From: Thermoprotei archaeon
GTDB lineage: Archaea > Thermoproteota > Thermoprotei > Gearchaeales > Gearchaeaceae
Direction: 5' to 3'
DNA: 64,000 bases
Assembly (NCBI GenBank): GCA_017857595.1
Contig: JAFMCU010000005.1
Span: 37,962 to 101,961 of the forward strand
Positions 1 through 9,020 of the stretch are shown one piece after another (positions within the stretch are counted from its first letter, which is position 1; each line of letters begins with the position of its first letter). The position numbers and the translations under genes were made by a program. A model generated the notes under the pieces. It did no database searches and was not told the DNA's origin. It was given only the letters and a program-made list of their open reading frames with translations.

Positions 1-1
1 T

Positions 2-64
2 AAAACTATAATACAATATGAAGCAAAGTTTTCTCAAACTAAAAGATTTTGGAAAGATAGCTAG
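2..64 (+). CDS. C-terminal end of a truncated upstream CDS (...KTIIQYEAKFSQTKRFWKDS*)
   Basis: Open frame from the window edge to TAG at 62-64, convergent with the next gene; too short to identify. Confidence 0.35.
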   Translation, partial: KTIIQYEAKFSQTKRFWKDS

Positions 65-300
65 TCGCCGTTCTTAAATTTTTTTAAGTTATTTTCAAAC
101 ATTCTTTTTGTTATCATAAACCATATTAATAGCCAGGAAATGAAAAGGATACCACCTACGATCGAATTTAGTATTCTGTATAACCAATATTTTTGTATAG
201 CTAATGTTGATACTATTAATGCTATTCCATAGGTAAAAAATATGAATAATATCCATGAAATTAATAGCAGTTCAAGTAAAAATAGTATATTTCTTTTCAT
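61..300 (-). CDS. Small two-TM membrane protein
   Basis: 79 aa ORF with two hydrophobic segments, overlapping the upstream gene by 4 nt. Confidence 0.5.
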   Translation of the reverse strand: MKRNILFLLELLLISWILFIFFTYGIALIVSTLAIQKYWLYRILNSIVGGILFISWLLIWFMITKRMFENNLKKFKNGD

Positions 301-1283
301 ATTTTTGTTAAAAAAGATGTTATTATTGCAAGTATGGATGAGATGCAGGACATGAAAAAGAAAACTTTAGCAACTTCCTTTTCTTGTAATGGTCCGGCTG
401 AAAGAATTAATCTCATTAATGTAATAGGGGCTTTAGGATCGTCTGAAGGATATAATAAGCCATCTTTAAGTATTACAGGCTTATTTTTTATTTCTCTTCT
501 TTCGAACAATCTTCCTACTGAAGAAAGTACATAAAAACCATGCATAATGTAAGGTAACATAGCAACGAGTACTACAGTTTCAAACCTAAAAACTATAGCG
601 ATTGCACCTAACAATCCACCTATAAAAAAATCTCCAATATTTCCCATAAAAGTTTTCGCTGGATATTTGTTATAGAAATAGAAAGCTAATAAACTTGCTA
701 ATATCACAACCAAAATAGGTATGGCATTATACTTGTTTTCTATTAAACTAACAATTATTAATGAAGTAAAAATAGGCATTGTTAATAGTGGAGTGGCGCC
801 GTTTATAACATCCAGCATGTTTACAGCATTACTTGTGATTGCTATCCCTATAGGTACTAAAATTGGATACAAGATAATCAAGCTTGTAGAAGGTAAAAAT
901 GGTAATGCGGGGTGAGGATTGTAAGATAAAGTTATTAAAATTGGAGCACCACCAAGTAGAGTTAATGCAGGTTTTAATTTTCCTCCTAAATTATATAAGT
1001 CATCTAAAAGACCTATTATGCCTGTAATTAGGCCACTGATAAATATAACCAAATAATAGTTAAGATGTAAGAGGAAATAAAGCATTAAAATAACAATAGT
1101 AAGAGTTATTAGAATTGAAATACCACCCATATCAGTAATTTCAGGTTGGTTTTGCTTATGAATGTCCTTACCAACTTTACCTTTACTTTTCAGAAACTTT
1201 ATTAAAGGTGGCATTAAAAGGTAGACTAGAAAAAAACTTAAAAAAGGTAGTAGTACTGTCGAAACGATATATATTGCATCCAT
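297..1283 (-). CDS. Glycosyltransferase 4 family (MraY/Alg7-like) UDP-GlcNAc:dolichyl/polyprenyl-phosphate GlcNAc-1-P transferase
   Basis: Polytopic protein with DMGGISIL, LLDDLYNLGG, NAVNMLDVINGA and FMGNIGDFFIGG motifs typical of the GPT/MraY family. Confidence 0.88.
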   Translation of the reverse strand: MDAIYIVSTVLLPFLSFFLVYLLMPPLIKFLKSKGKVGKDIHKQNQPEITDMGGISILITLTIVILMLYFLLHLNYYLVIFISGLITGIIGLLDDLYNLGGKLKPALTLLGGAPILITLSYNPHPALPFLPSTSLIILYPILVPIGIAITSNAVNMLDVINGATPLLTMPIFTSLIIVSLIENKYNAIPILVVILASLLAFYFYNKYPAKTFMGNIGDFFIGGLLGAIAIVFRFETVVLVAMLPYIMHGFYVLSSVGRLFERREIKNKPVILKDGLLYPSDDPKAPITLMRLILSAGPLQEKEVAKVFFFMSCISSILAIITSFLTKI

Positions 1284-1413
1284 GGAACTATAATAACATA
1301 AGCGTTCTTGCCATATTTATATTATTCACGTGTTTATATTTAGGAAGCAATTATTACCTTTATCAACTTTCAATTCCTAAATTGTATTGTTTAATTTTTA
1401 TATTATGTCTTTA

Positions 1414-1488
1414 TGCGGGCGCCGGGATTTGAACCCGGGTCACCAGCGTGGCAGGCTAATGTCCTAGACCTGGCTAGACGACGCCCGC
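1414..1488 (-). tRNA. tRNA-Gly(GCC)
   Basis: Minus strand GCGGGCG...CGCCCGC acceptor, T arm CCGGGTTCAAATCCCGG, anticodon arm TTAGC-CTGCCAC-GCTGG. Confidence 0.96.
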
Positions 1489-1677
1489 ACATCTTATTTA
1501 TTTGCAAAATCGTTATATATTTTTAACAATTGCTGATTTTAATATATCAATTGTTTATTAAGTTTAGTTTATGGCAGAAATATAAAATATGCTCATATAA
1601 ATGCCTTTTCATCATTAATCAGAGTAACTCTAATTAATCATTGCCTAATATTAACTATATTTTGAAGGATATATTTA

Positions 1678-3216
1678 TTAAACAGGTACTAATTGAAGTT
1701 CAATTTCATACTTATTAGCTATTTTCTCTAGCTTTCTTGAAGCTTTATGCTGTAGCCTATAGTAATATGAGATTGGAACCTTCAGAATATATTTCTCACC
1801 TTTTTTTTCTATTTGTGTTTCTGATGCAGGTGCATATTTCTTGACGATTGATAATATCGAATTTTTAACATGGTCATCCTTTCCTTCGCCTTTCTTTATT
1901 GGAACGACAAATGTTCTTTCTCCGAATACATATATTTCATACAATGGTTCATCTGTTTGTAAATCTTTGACTAGTACTACAGGTCTAGTTAAATCTGCTT
2001 CAGTTAAACCATGAGGTATTTTAACTGCTGTTTCTAATGTATACGTTTCTTTAATTTCACCGTATTTTATGAATATTACTGTATCTATAATTGATGGGAT
2101 CATACCAAGTTCAACTCTGTTGATAAACCTTTGTATTGCATCAATAGGTGTTGTAGCATGAACAACGCCAACCATTCCAATTCCTGCTAACCTTAGATCT
2201 GTGAATATTTCAAAATCCTTTGTATCTCTCATCTCATCGAATATTGTATAATCAGGTCTTGAAAGTAACAAAACATCATGTAATTCTTCTGAAGTTCCAT
2301 GTGTTTTAGATAATTGGGTAATTTCTACAGGAAGGACCATATCTCTAGGAGATTCTAATGTCTTAACAATTTTGTTTTTCCTGTAATAAAATTCTGCCAA
2401 AGCTTGTGCGAATGTAGTTTTTCCCATACCAGGCGCTCCTGCTATTAAAATACCCTCAGCTTGTTTTTCTAATCTTTCAAGCAGCTTTGGAGTTATGTTA
2501 TAGTCTTCTATCTTCATGCTCTTAATTGGTTTAACAATTGTTATTTCGATTCCATCAGATAATGGTGGTTTCGTTAAAACGATTCTGTAATTATCTAATT
2601 GAGCTATAAGTGAAGCTTTTCTATCTATTTCTTTAACTTGTTCATAAGAACTCTTTGCGATTTCATATATTTCCTTGGATAAAGATTCTAAATCCGCTCT
2701 TGTAAGAATCTTATCCCCGATTCTAGATAGTTCCCAACTACCAGGCTTACCTCTCTTTACATATGGATATGTGCCTTCCTTTAGATGTAAGCTCATGACA
2801 TCCCCCTCAAAGTACTTAGTGAAACTTGGGATAGAAGCTATAGGTCTTTTATATATACAGCTAATATTAGATGCCTTAGCTATTTCATATAAAGAAGTAT
2901 CACTTGTTATTAGTGTAGCGCCTAATTCGATTGCTAGCGTTAGTAGAAAATGATTCTTATTCTTTTCAAAATCTTCGTATGATAAGCCTTTAGGTAGATA
3001 GTTTATTAATTCAGCAGATAATTCATCACTCTGATTAACTAAACTTGTAATTTCACCAACTGCCTCAGAAATAGATTTTATCTCTTCAACGGTCTTTGAA
3101 TGCTTAAAGAAAGCTGTATGCACTAAAATTTTACCTTTAATACTATACTCTAATATAATGTCCTTTAAGGTATTATTCGTAACTGAATAAAGATCTAATA
3201 TATATTTATTCGACAC
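1678..3216 (-). CDS. pina: PIN domain - VirB11-like ATPase - C-terminal KH-like protein (PINA family)
   Basis: N-terminal PIN-like region, Walker A AGAPGMGKTTFAQA, TIFDEMRDTKDFEIF, basic C-terminal region; architecture of archaeal PINA ATPases. Confidence 0.85.
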   Translation of the reverse strand: MSNKYILDLYSVTNNTLKDIILEYSIKGKILVHTAFFKHSKTVEEIKSISEAVGEITSLVNQSDELSAELINYLPKGLSYEDFEKNKNHFLLTLAIELGATLITSDTSLYEIAKASNISCIYKRPIASIPSFTKYFEGDVMSLHLKEGTYPYVKRGKPGSWELSRIGDKILTRADLESLSKEIYEIAKSSYEQVKEIDRKASLIAQLDNYRIVLTKPPLSDGIEITIVKPIKSMKIEDYNITPKLLERLEKQAEGILIAGAPGMGKTTFAQALAEFYYRKNKIVKTLESPRDMVLPVEITQLSKTHGTSEELHDVLLLSRPDYTIFDEMRDTKDFEIFTDLRLAGIGMVGVVHATTPIDAIQRFINRVELGMIPSIIDTVIFIKYGEIKETYTLETAVKIPHGLTEADLTRPVVLVKDLQTDEPLYEIYVFGERTFVVPIKKGEGKDDHVKNSILSIVKKYAPASETQIEKKGEKYILKVPISYYYRLQHKASRKLEKIANKYEIELQLVPV

Positions 3217-3275
3217 AATTTTTCTTTTTACTATATTTTTTTATAATAGCTAATTAATTAACTTTTCTGATAAGC

Positions 3276-4106
3276 TTAAACCTTTATTATCTCATACTCC
3301 TTTAACAATTCAACAATTAATTGTCTGATGTTACTTTTAACTCCTTTCCAATCAACCATAACTTTATCGACTTTTTCAAAAGTTTTAATTATAGGCTCTA
3401 TTAAAATTTGCTTATCTATTTTTTTAGTGTTTTGTAATGAATACTTTGAAATAATATGACCAATTGCAAACTCATTGCTTATTTCATAGTTTAAGAAAGC
3501 CGGCGCATAATGGGGACCTCCAAAGCAAACTACAGGTTCGTATTTAAAATTTTCTTTTAAATCTATAGATTCAAAAAGCTTTTTAATGACCGCATAAGCT
3601 AGCTCCCTATTTGCCCACTGTTCTTCAGAACTACCAATTTCTAAGAATAATGAAGGTGTTTTCTCGATGTAGGGTCCATGATGAGTTGCCTCAAGACCTA
3701 CATTCATATTAACAATTTCTCTCAACTTGAGAAATATAACTTTCATAAATATAGCAGAAACATAACTCAATTTATTAGGTAATCCGCCTAAAGGTGCTGA
3801 ATTCGAGAAGTTTCCTATAGGATGTATGTAAATACCTGGCAAATTGTTTTCTGATTTATGCTTAGATAAAAACACTATAAAGTCATAACTTAATTGTTTA
3901 TCTAAAAAATTTAGATCTAACAACGAATTATTTGTAAGAAATAAATCGACTTTCTCGTTAATTCGGCATATTGTATATTCATTATAAATTTCTTTTTCTT
4001 TGTATCCAAAATGTTCTAATATTACATTTTTCATATTAGTTGAAGCAATATCTTGTGTAGATGAGACAAGCAAAATTCTTTTATTATGTAAACTTAAATA
4101 AACCAT
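3276..4106 (-). CDS. dtd2: D-aminoacyl-tRNA deacylase, DTD2/GEK1 family
   Basis: Motifs LEATHHGPYIEKTPSLFLEIGSSEEQW and CFGGPHYAPAF. Confidence 0.88.
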   Translation of the reverse strand: MVYLSLHNKRILLVSSTQDIASTNMKNVILEHFGYKEKEIYNEYTICRINEKVDLFLTNNSLLDLNFLDKQLSYDFIVFLSKHKSENNLPGIYIHPIGNFSNSAPLGGLPNKLSYVSAIFMKVIFLKLREIVNMNVGLEATHHGPYIEKTPSLFLEIGSSEEQWANRELAYAVIKKLFESIDLKENFKYEPVVCFGGPHYAPAFLNYEISNEFAIGHIISKYSLQNTKKIDKQILIEPIIKTFEKVDKVMVDWKGVKSNIRQLIVELLKEYEIIKV

Positions 4107-4639
4107 TTTATCATATAATAAGTTATTTTCCGAGAAATAGGGTCCACAGAAGCTAAGAGTAATTTTTTCCTTACGTTATGAGACAGCCTTCCAGCTCTTA
4201 ATATTTCCAATGAGGATATTTTTTCTTGCCTTATCACTACGTCAACCAAAAACGGTGCATGGTCTATTCCAGGTCCATATTTATAAACCATAAAAGTAAC
4301 ACCGTATTTCATTCCAGATTTAACAACGAGTCCTTTATTTCTTAGATCTTTGTAGACATTGTATTTTTCTAAAAAATTATCGATGAATTTATTTGCTTCA
4401 GAAATTAATTTTTCTCTTGACATTTTTAATCCACTTTCTTCAAGAATTTCTAATTCTTCATTTTCCATTAGATACAATGCCTCGTAGAAGCTCAGAATCA
4501 TTCTTGCTTTGAAAATGGGGGTTTTAGGTTTATTTATTTCTAAAGGTTTACCAAAAAATCCTATTTTATACAATAGAGGGCCGTTTTCTATATCTAATAT
4601 GATAAAATGACCCTTGGTATAAATAGCTGTTTGCTTCAT
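4094..4639 (-). CDS. endA: tRNA-splicing endonuclease
   Basis: C-terminal GMKYGVTFMVYKYGPGIDHAPFLVDV ... VRKKLLLASVD carries the Tyr/His/Lys catalytic triad. Confidence 0.93.
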   Translation of the reverse strand: MKQTAIYTKGHFIILDIENGPLLYKIGFFGKPLEINKPKTPIFKARMILSFYEALYLMENEELEILEESGLKMSREKLISEANKFIDNFLEKYNVYKDLRNKGLVVKSGMKYGVTFMVYKYGPGIDHAPFLVDVVIRQEKISSLEILRAGRLSHNVRKKLLLASVDPISRKITYYMIKWFI

Positions 4640-4824
4640 TTAATTAATAATTAAGCTGCGATAGTTTTATTTATGAAAACAAATTATTTAGGCAAAATCT
4701 AAGTATTTTTCTATTCAACGCTTGCTCATAATTTTTGAAGGGAAATAAAGGTATAATTAGTTATGGCAAAACTTAAGAAGTGTCAGTTAATTATTTAAGC
4801 AATAACTCTCACTATTGAATAGGC

Positions 4825-5826
4825 TTGAAATTTAAAAAATTGCTTAGAGGCATATTCATAATCATAATCGTAGTTCTCTTTGTTTATTTATTTTTAAATA
4901 TAAACATTGTAGAATTTTCTCATATTCTTGAATCAGCTGATGTGTTTTACTTGTTCTTAATTGGGGTATCAGATTTTGTTGCTATAATAATGTTTATTAT
5001 TGCTTGGCATGTTGTAATAAGAATAATTACAGGAATTAAATTCAAACATAACTTTATAGCAACATTATTGCAAATATTTGGTAACATCGTGATTCCTTCA
5101 GCATCGCTTGGAGGAGAATATCTTAGAGTAACTTATCTTAAAAATAAAACTAATGTGGATGTTGATAAATTATTAGCGTCAATTGCAATAAATCGATTTC
5201 AGTATGGAATAACAATGATTGCCTTTATTTTATTAGGAATATTTTTCTTAACGATAAATGGGTTATTTTCTACTTATATATTTTTAGCTTTATTTTTAAT
5301 TTTCTTATTCACATTTTTTCTATATTTTTTAACTTTTAAGTCAAAATATATCAAGAATCTGACAAACAGAATTATTGCTTACACATATAGAAAATTTAAT
5401 AGACCACGAAACCATATTGAAGCTTTAAATAAAATTAATGATTTTATTGATAAATTCGATTACTGGATAAAAAGAATAACTAAAACAAAGTTATGGATTA
5501 TAGGAATTTTATTCATGGTTTTGCAATGGATATTCAATTCATTTACTATTTATCTAGCCTTTTTAGCTGTTCATGCAAGTGTTAATTTTTCAATAATAGC
5601 TTTCACATATCCAATCTTTGTTCTATTAACGGTGACACCTTTAGGCATTCCTGGTAATTTAGGTTTTTTAGATTTAATAATGATAGCTGTTTACACCAAA
5701 CTCGGCATTGATTTAGCTTACGCAACAGCTGCAACTTTAATAGCAAGAACGTTTATGCTATTGGAAGATTTGTTTATCAGTTTACCATTTGCCATAAAAC
5801 ATAGAAAACATTACTTACATTATTGA
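4825..5826 (+). CDS. UPF0104 / lysylphosphatidylglycerol synthase-TM flippase-like membrane protein
   Basis: Polytopic; SASLGGEYLRVTYL and TPLGIPGNLGFLDLIM motifs typical of the family. Confidence 0.8.
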   Translation: MKFKKLLRGIFIIIIVVLFVYLFLNINIVEFSHILESADVFYLFLIGVSDFVAIIMFIIAWHVVIRIITGIKFKHNFIATLLQIFGNIVIPSASLGGEYLRVTYLKNKTNVDVDKLLASIAINRFQYGITMIAFILLGIFFLTINGLFSTYIFLALFLIFLFTFFLYFLTFKSKYIKNLTNRIIAYTYRKFNRPRNHIEALNKINDFIDKFDYWIKRITKTKLWIIGILFMVLQWIFNSFTIYLAFLAVHASVNFSIIAFTYPIFVLLTVTPLGIPGNLGFLDLIMIAVYTKLGIDLAYATAATLIARTFMLLEDLFISLPFAIKHRKHYLHY

Positions 5827-5852
5827 GATTAAAAATTTAGGTAAGTAATATT

Positions 5853-6131
5853 TCAACTGCTTAATGGTCTTCTAATTGTTGCAATTGTATTATTCGCTAT
5901 TCCATACGTTTTCGCTTCAGAAGTATTAATGATAACTTGTTCAGGTGGTACTTCTGAAGACAGTATAACATTAAAAACTATTTTTTTCTTTCCTCCTACG
6001 ACAGCTTCTAATTTATCTGCTATGCCTAATTCATTAGCTATTTTTTCATTCATTTTAGCCTTTCCTTCCTTTATATCATCTGATAATACAAGTCTTAATC
6101 TTTTCTCTTTCCTAACTTTTTCTTGTGACAT
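5853..6131 (-). CDS. Small standalone protein, possibly Cdc48/VAT-N-like double-psi beta-barrel
   Basis: 92 aa; LRLVLSDDIKEGKAKMNEKIANELGI and INTSEAKTYGIANNTIATIRR resemble two pseudo-repeated DPBB halves. Confidence 0.5.
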   Translation of the reverse strand: MSQEKVRKEKRLRLVLSDDIKEGKAKMNEKIANELGIADKLEAVVGGKKKIVFNVILSSEVPPEQVIINTSEAKTYGIANNTIATIRRPLSS

Positions 6132-6194
6132 CCTATTTTAATCTAAATTCAAATTAGATTTAAATATTATTAACCAAAGATTAACATTATTACT

Positions 6195-9020
6195 ATGTTC
6201 AATCCTGGTCATTTAAAAAAATATGCATGTATAATAATCTTATGCGTTCTTATTTTTAATGTCGCATCTAATCATGTTTATTCTCAACAACCAAATGGAA
6301 TCATCAAAGAAACTCTTAGAATAGATCAAATATATAATAATAGCATAGTTACTGTATCTATATCATCCTCTGAATTACAAAATTTAATAAATTCACTAGC
6401 AATAAATGCTAGCTTTATAAATAGTTACACAGTTATAGTTGCAAACATTAATCTAAATAACCAAACTTTGAGCTGGTTCTTAACGAATAATCCTGAAAAA
6501 CTTTATACAGACTTCATTTTTGAAAAAGGATTTTTAATTACTATAAATTATACATCGTCTGGTATGAAATATATAAATGAGACATTGAACGCTTTAAATT
6601 TGGAGCTAAGAACTAATTTAGTATATGTTGAAAATAAAAGTAATTACTTTGTATATACATCTCCTGCATTCTACCAAAGCTATCTCAGCTTATTTTTAAA
6701 CAAACTTAACTATAATTATGGTGGCTTTTTTAATATAACTAATCATGTTAAACCTAGCTTATTCATCTATAACTATAATTCAAAAGGCTTTCAAAATCTT
6801 ACATTGATTTCTTTTTTACAAACCGTAAACGCAAGTAAAATTTTGACTCAACAATACTTTCTCATAAATTATACCAAATATTTGGGCATTATTGATTCTT
6901 CAAAATTTGCAACATCTTCTAGGATTATATTAAACCTGTATGGAATGATAGCTAATTATTCATCACCAAAAATAAAATTTGTAAGCTCCTATTCTGATGG
7001 ATTTATAACAAAGGGAGAAGTTTATTTACAACCCGGTGAAACATTGGATGATTTTTACGTTAACGCTTCTTTCATTAATCCATTTATTACCGTGCAGCAA
7101 ATCCCGAAGCCTGCCATTACAAATTCGTCCTTCAATATGATAGTTAAATTATACAACTTAGGTTCTATTGAAGCAAGAAATGTTACAGTCAAACTATTTA
7201 CACCGCCAAACTTTATAGGTTCAAGAACGCTTATTTTTAATTCGATTAAGCCTAATAGTTCATCGGAACAGACGTTATCTTTTATAATTAATGGTAGTGT
7301 ACCTAAAGTATATTATCTATCACCACCAATTGCATATCTTAACATTGGAGAAACAAACATTACTTTTGTTGGTAACCCGGTATATGTAGCTTACAAACTT
7401 AACCATTTTTCTTCGTTAAGTTTTTCAATACCTTATGTAGATTCTAGTTTTTTAAAGAATATAATCGCATCTGTCCTCATGAAAGTTAATATAACTAATA
7501 CAGGTGATATAGCAGCTAATAATATAACCTTAAGCATCGATCATTTTACTTCAAAATTATCTACATTAAATTCTTCTTCAAGCTATGTATTAAATCTTAA
7601 CATACAATTGAGCAACCTGAAAGAATTACCCAATGGTTCTTTATTGTTCAACTCTTTAGTTTTAAGTTACTATTCAAATAATGTTCTGTATCAATTGAAT
7701 GCTTCAAACTTATTATTTAGTTCTTTACTAAATTATGAATACACAAGTTACGCATCAGTTTCACCTTATCCAACAAATTCAATAATTAATAATACGATAG
7801 ATTTGATCTTGCTATATAACGTTTATGGTGGAGATGGAAATGTCACAATAAATATACCTAAACAGCTTGTTCAATCACAAAACCTTACAATTTTGAGTCC
7901 TACTAATTTCAAATTACTCAATAATAGTTATTCCTATGCTTTAGTTACACATGCTGGTAGCAGAAGCAGTATTAGGCTTGAACTTAGTGTAAACAATAAA
8001 AATATTTTCTTTATAACGCCTATATATGAAAAAATAAGTTATTTAAACGATAAAATACTAATTCCAGCATCAATATTTTCTAATGCAGTAAGTTTTCAAG
8101 AATTATTAAATTCTACCCAAATTCAATTGGGCAACAGTGTATCTTTACTTATAAAAGTTATCAATTTTGGTCAATATCCTGTATATGATGTTAGATTAAA
8201 TATTTCACTATATAAAGGTTGGAATTTGATTGACGGTTTATCAAATTACACAGTAGGCAATTTATTGCCAAATCAAACCATCTCATATAAGATAATTGTA
8301 AATGCGACAAAGCCAACTTCACCTTATATACCGCCTTTAAGCATACAATATAGCATAGGAAATCTTAATTTTACACAGCAAACGCATGAATTGTTTTTAA
8401 AAATTAGCATGTCGGTTAATTTTATCGCAACAAATATATTTAATGGACAACTAAATAATTTCAATCTAATTATTTACTCGATTAATAATACCCTTTTAAA
8501 TAACATAACTACAAGTAACGGAATAGCTAGCTGGAATGGTTATATAGGTATATTCAATGTATCTGTTATCTATAAAGGAGTTGTCGTTTATCAAAATAAA
8601 TTAAATGTCACAGCTTATAATTCGACGATATATCTTAAGTCAAACGTAACCCTAATACAACTCACAATTACTGATATATTCGGAGATGTGATTCATAACG
8701 CAAATGTAAATATATTTGGGACCACAAAGGAAGCAGCAATACTATCGAATTCTACATATTATTTTTTGAATAATTTACCTTTTGGAAACTATACTGTTCA
8801 AATATCTATAAACGGTAAGTATTACATTATTCCAATTAAGATTGATTCATACACTCCTTTAAAAATTAAGCTTGTTGTACCTGTAATAAACTTATTTGGA
8901 TTTATCTTATCTGTTCAATTAGTAGCAGGAATTTTTATTATTTTAATTTTCTTACTTTTAGTAATTTTCTTTGTAAGATTGAATTTAACAAGAAAATTCT
9001 CAGCTGCTCCGAGAAAGTAA
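6195..9020 (+). CDS. Secreted, membrane-anchored, S-layer/CARDB-type surface glycoprotein
   Basis: N-terminal signal segment, C-terminal TM followed by basic tail, very many N-X-S/T sequons, beta-rich repeats. Confidence 0.75.
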   Translation: MFNPGHLKKYACIIILCVLIFNVASNHVYSQQPNGIIKETLRIDQIYNNSIVTVSISSSELQNLINSLAINASFINSYTVIVANINLNNQTLSWFLTNNPEKLYTDFIFEKGFLITINYTSSGMKYINETLNALNLELRTNLVYVENKSNYFVYTSPAFYQSYLSLFLNKLNYNYGGFFNITNHVKPSLFIYNYNSKGFQNLTLISFLQTVNASKILTQQYFLINYTKYLGIIDSSKFATSSRIILNLYGMIANYSSPKIKFVSSYSDGFITKGEVYLQPGETLDDFYVNASFINPFITVQQIPKPAITNSSFNMIVKLYNLGSIEARNVTVKLFTPPNFIGSRTLIFNSIKPNSSSEQTLSFIINGSVPKVYYLSPPIAYLNIGETNITFVGNPVYVAYKLNHFSSLSFSIPYVDSSFLKNIIASVLMKVNITNTGDIAANNITLSIDHFTSKLSTLNSSSSYVLNLNIQLSNLKELPNGSLLFNSLVLSYYSNNVLYQLNASNLLFSSLLNYEYTSYASVSPYPTNSIINNTIDLILLYNVYGGDGNVTINIPKQLVQSQNLTILSPTNFKLLNNSYSYALVTHAGSRSSIRLELSVNNKNIFFITPIYEKISYLNDKILIPASIFSNAVSFQELLNSTQIQLGNSVSLLIKVINFGQYPVYDVRLNISLYKGWNLIDGLSNYTVGNLLPNQTISYKIIVNATKPTSPYIPPLSIQYSIGNLNFTQQTHELFLKISMSVNFIATNIFNGQLNNFNLIIYSINNTLLNNITTSNGIASWNGYIGIFNVSVIYKGVVVYQNKLNVTAYNSTIYLKSNVTLIQLTITDIFGDVIHNANVNIFGTTKEAAILSNSTYYFLNNLPFGNYTVQISINGKYYIIPIKIDSYTPLKIKLVVPVINLFGFILSVQLVAGIFIILIFLLLVIFFVRLNLTRKFSAAPRK

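Noticed and set aside
334-1432. Plus-strand ORFs at 334-534, 721-915 and 1208-1432
   Set aside because: Antisense to the convincing GPT gene, the last running into the tRNA-Gly gene; no family signal.
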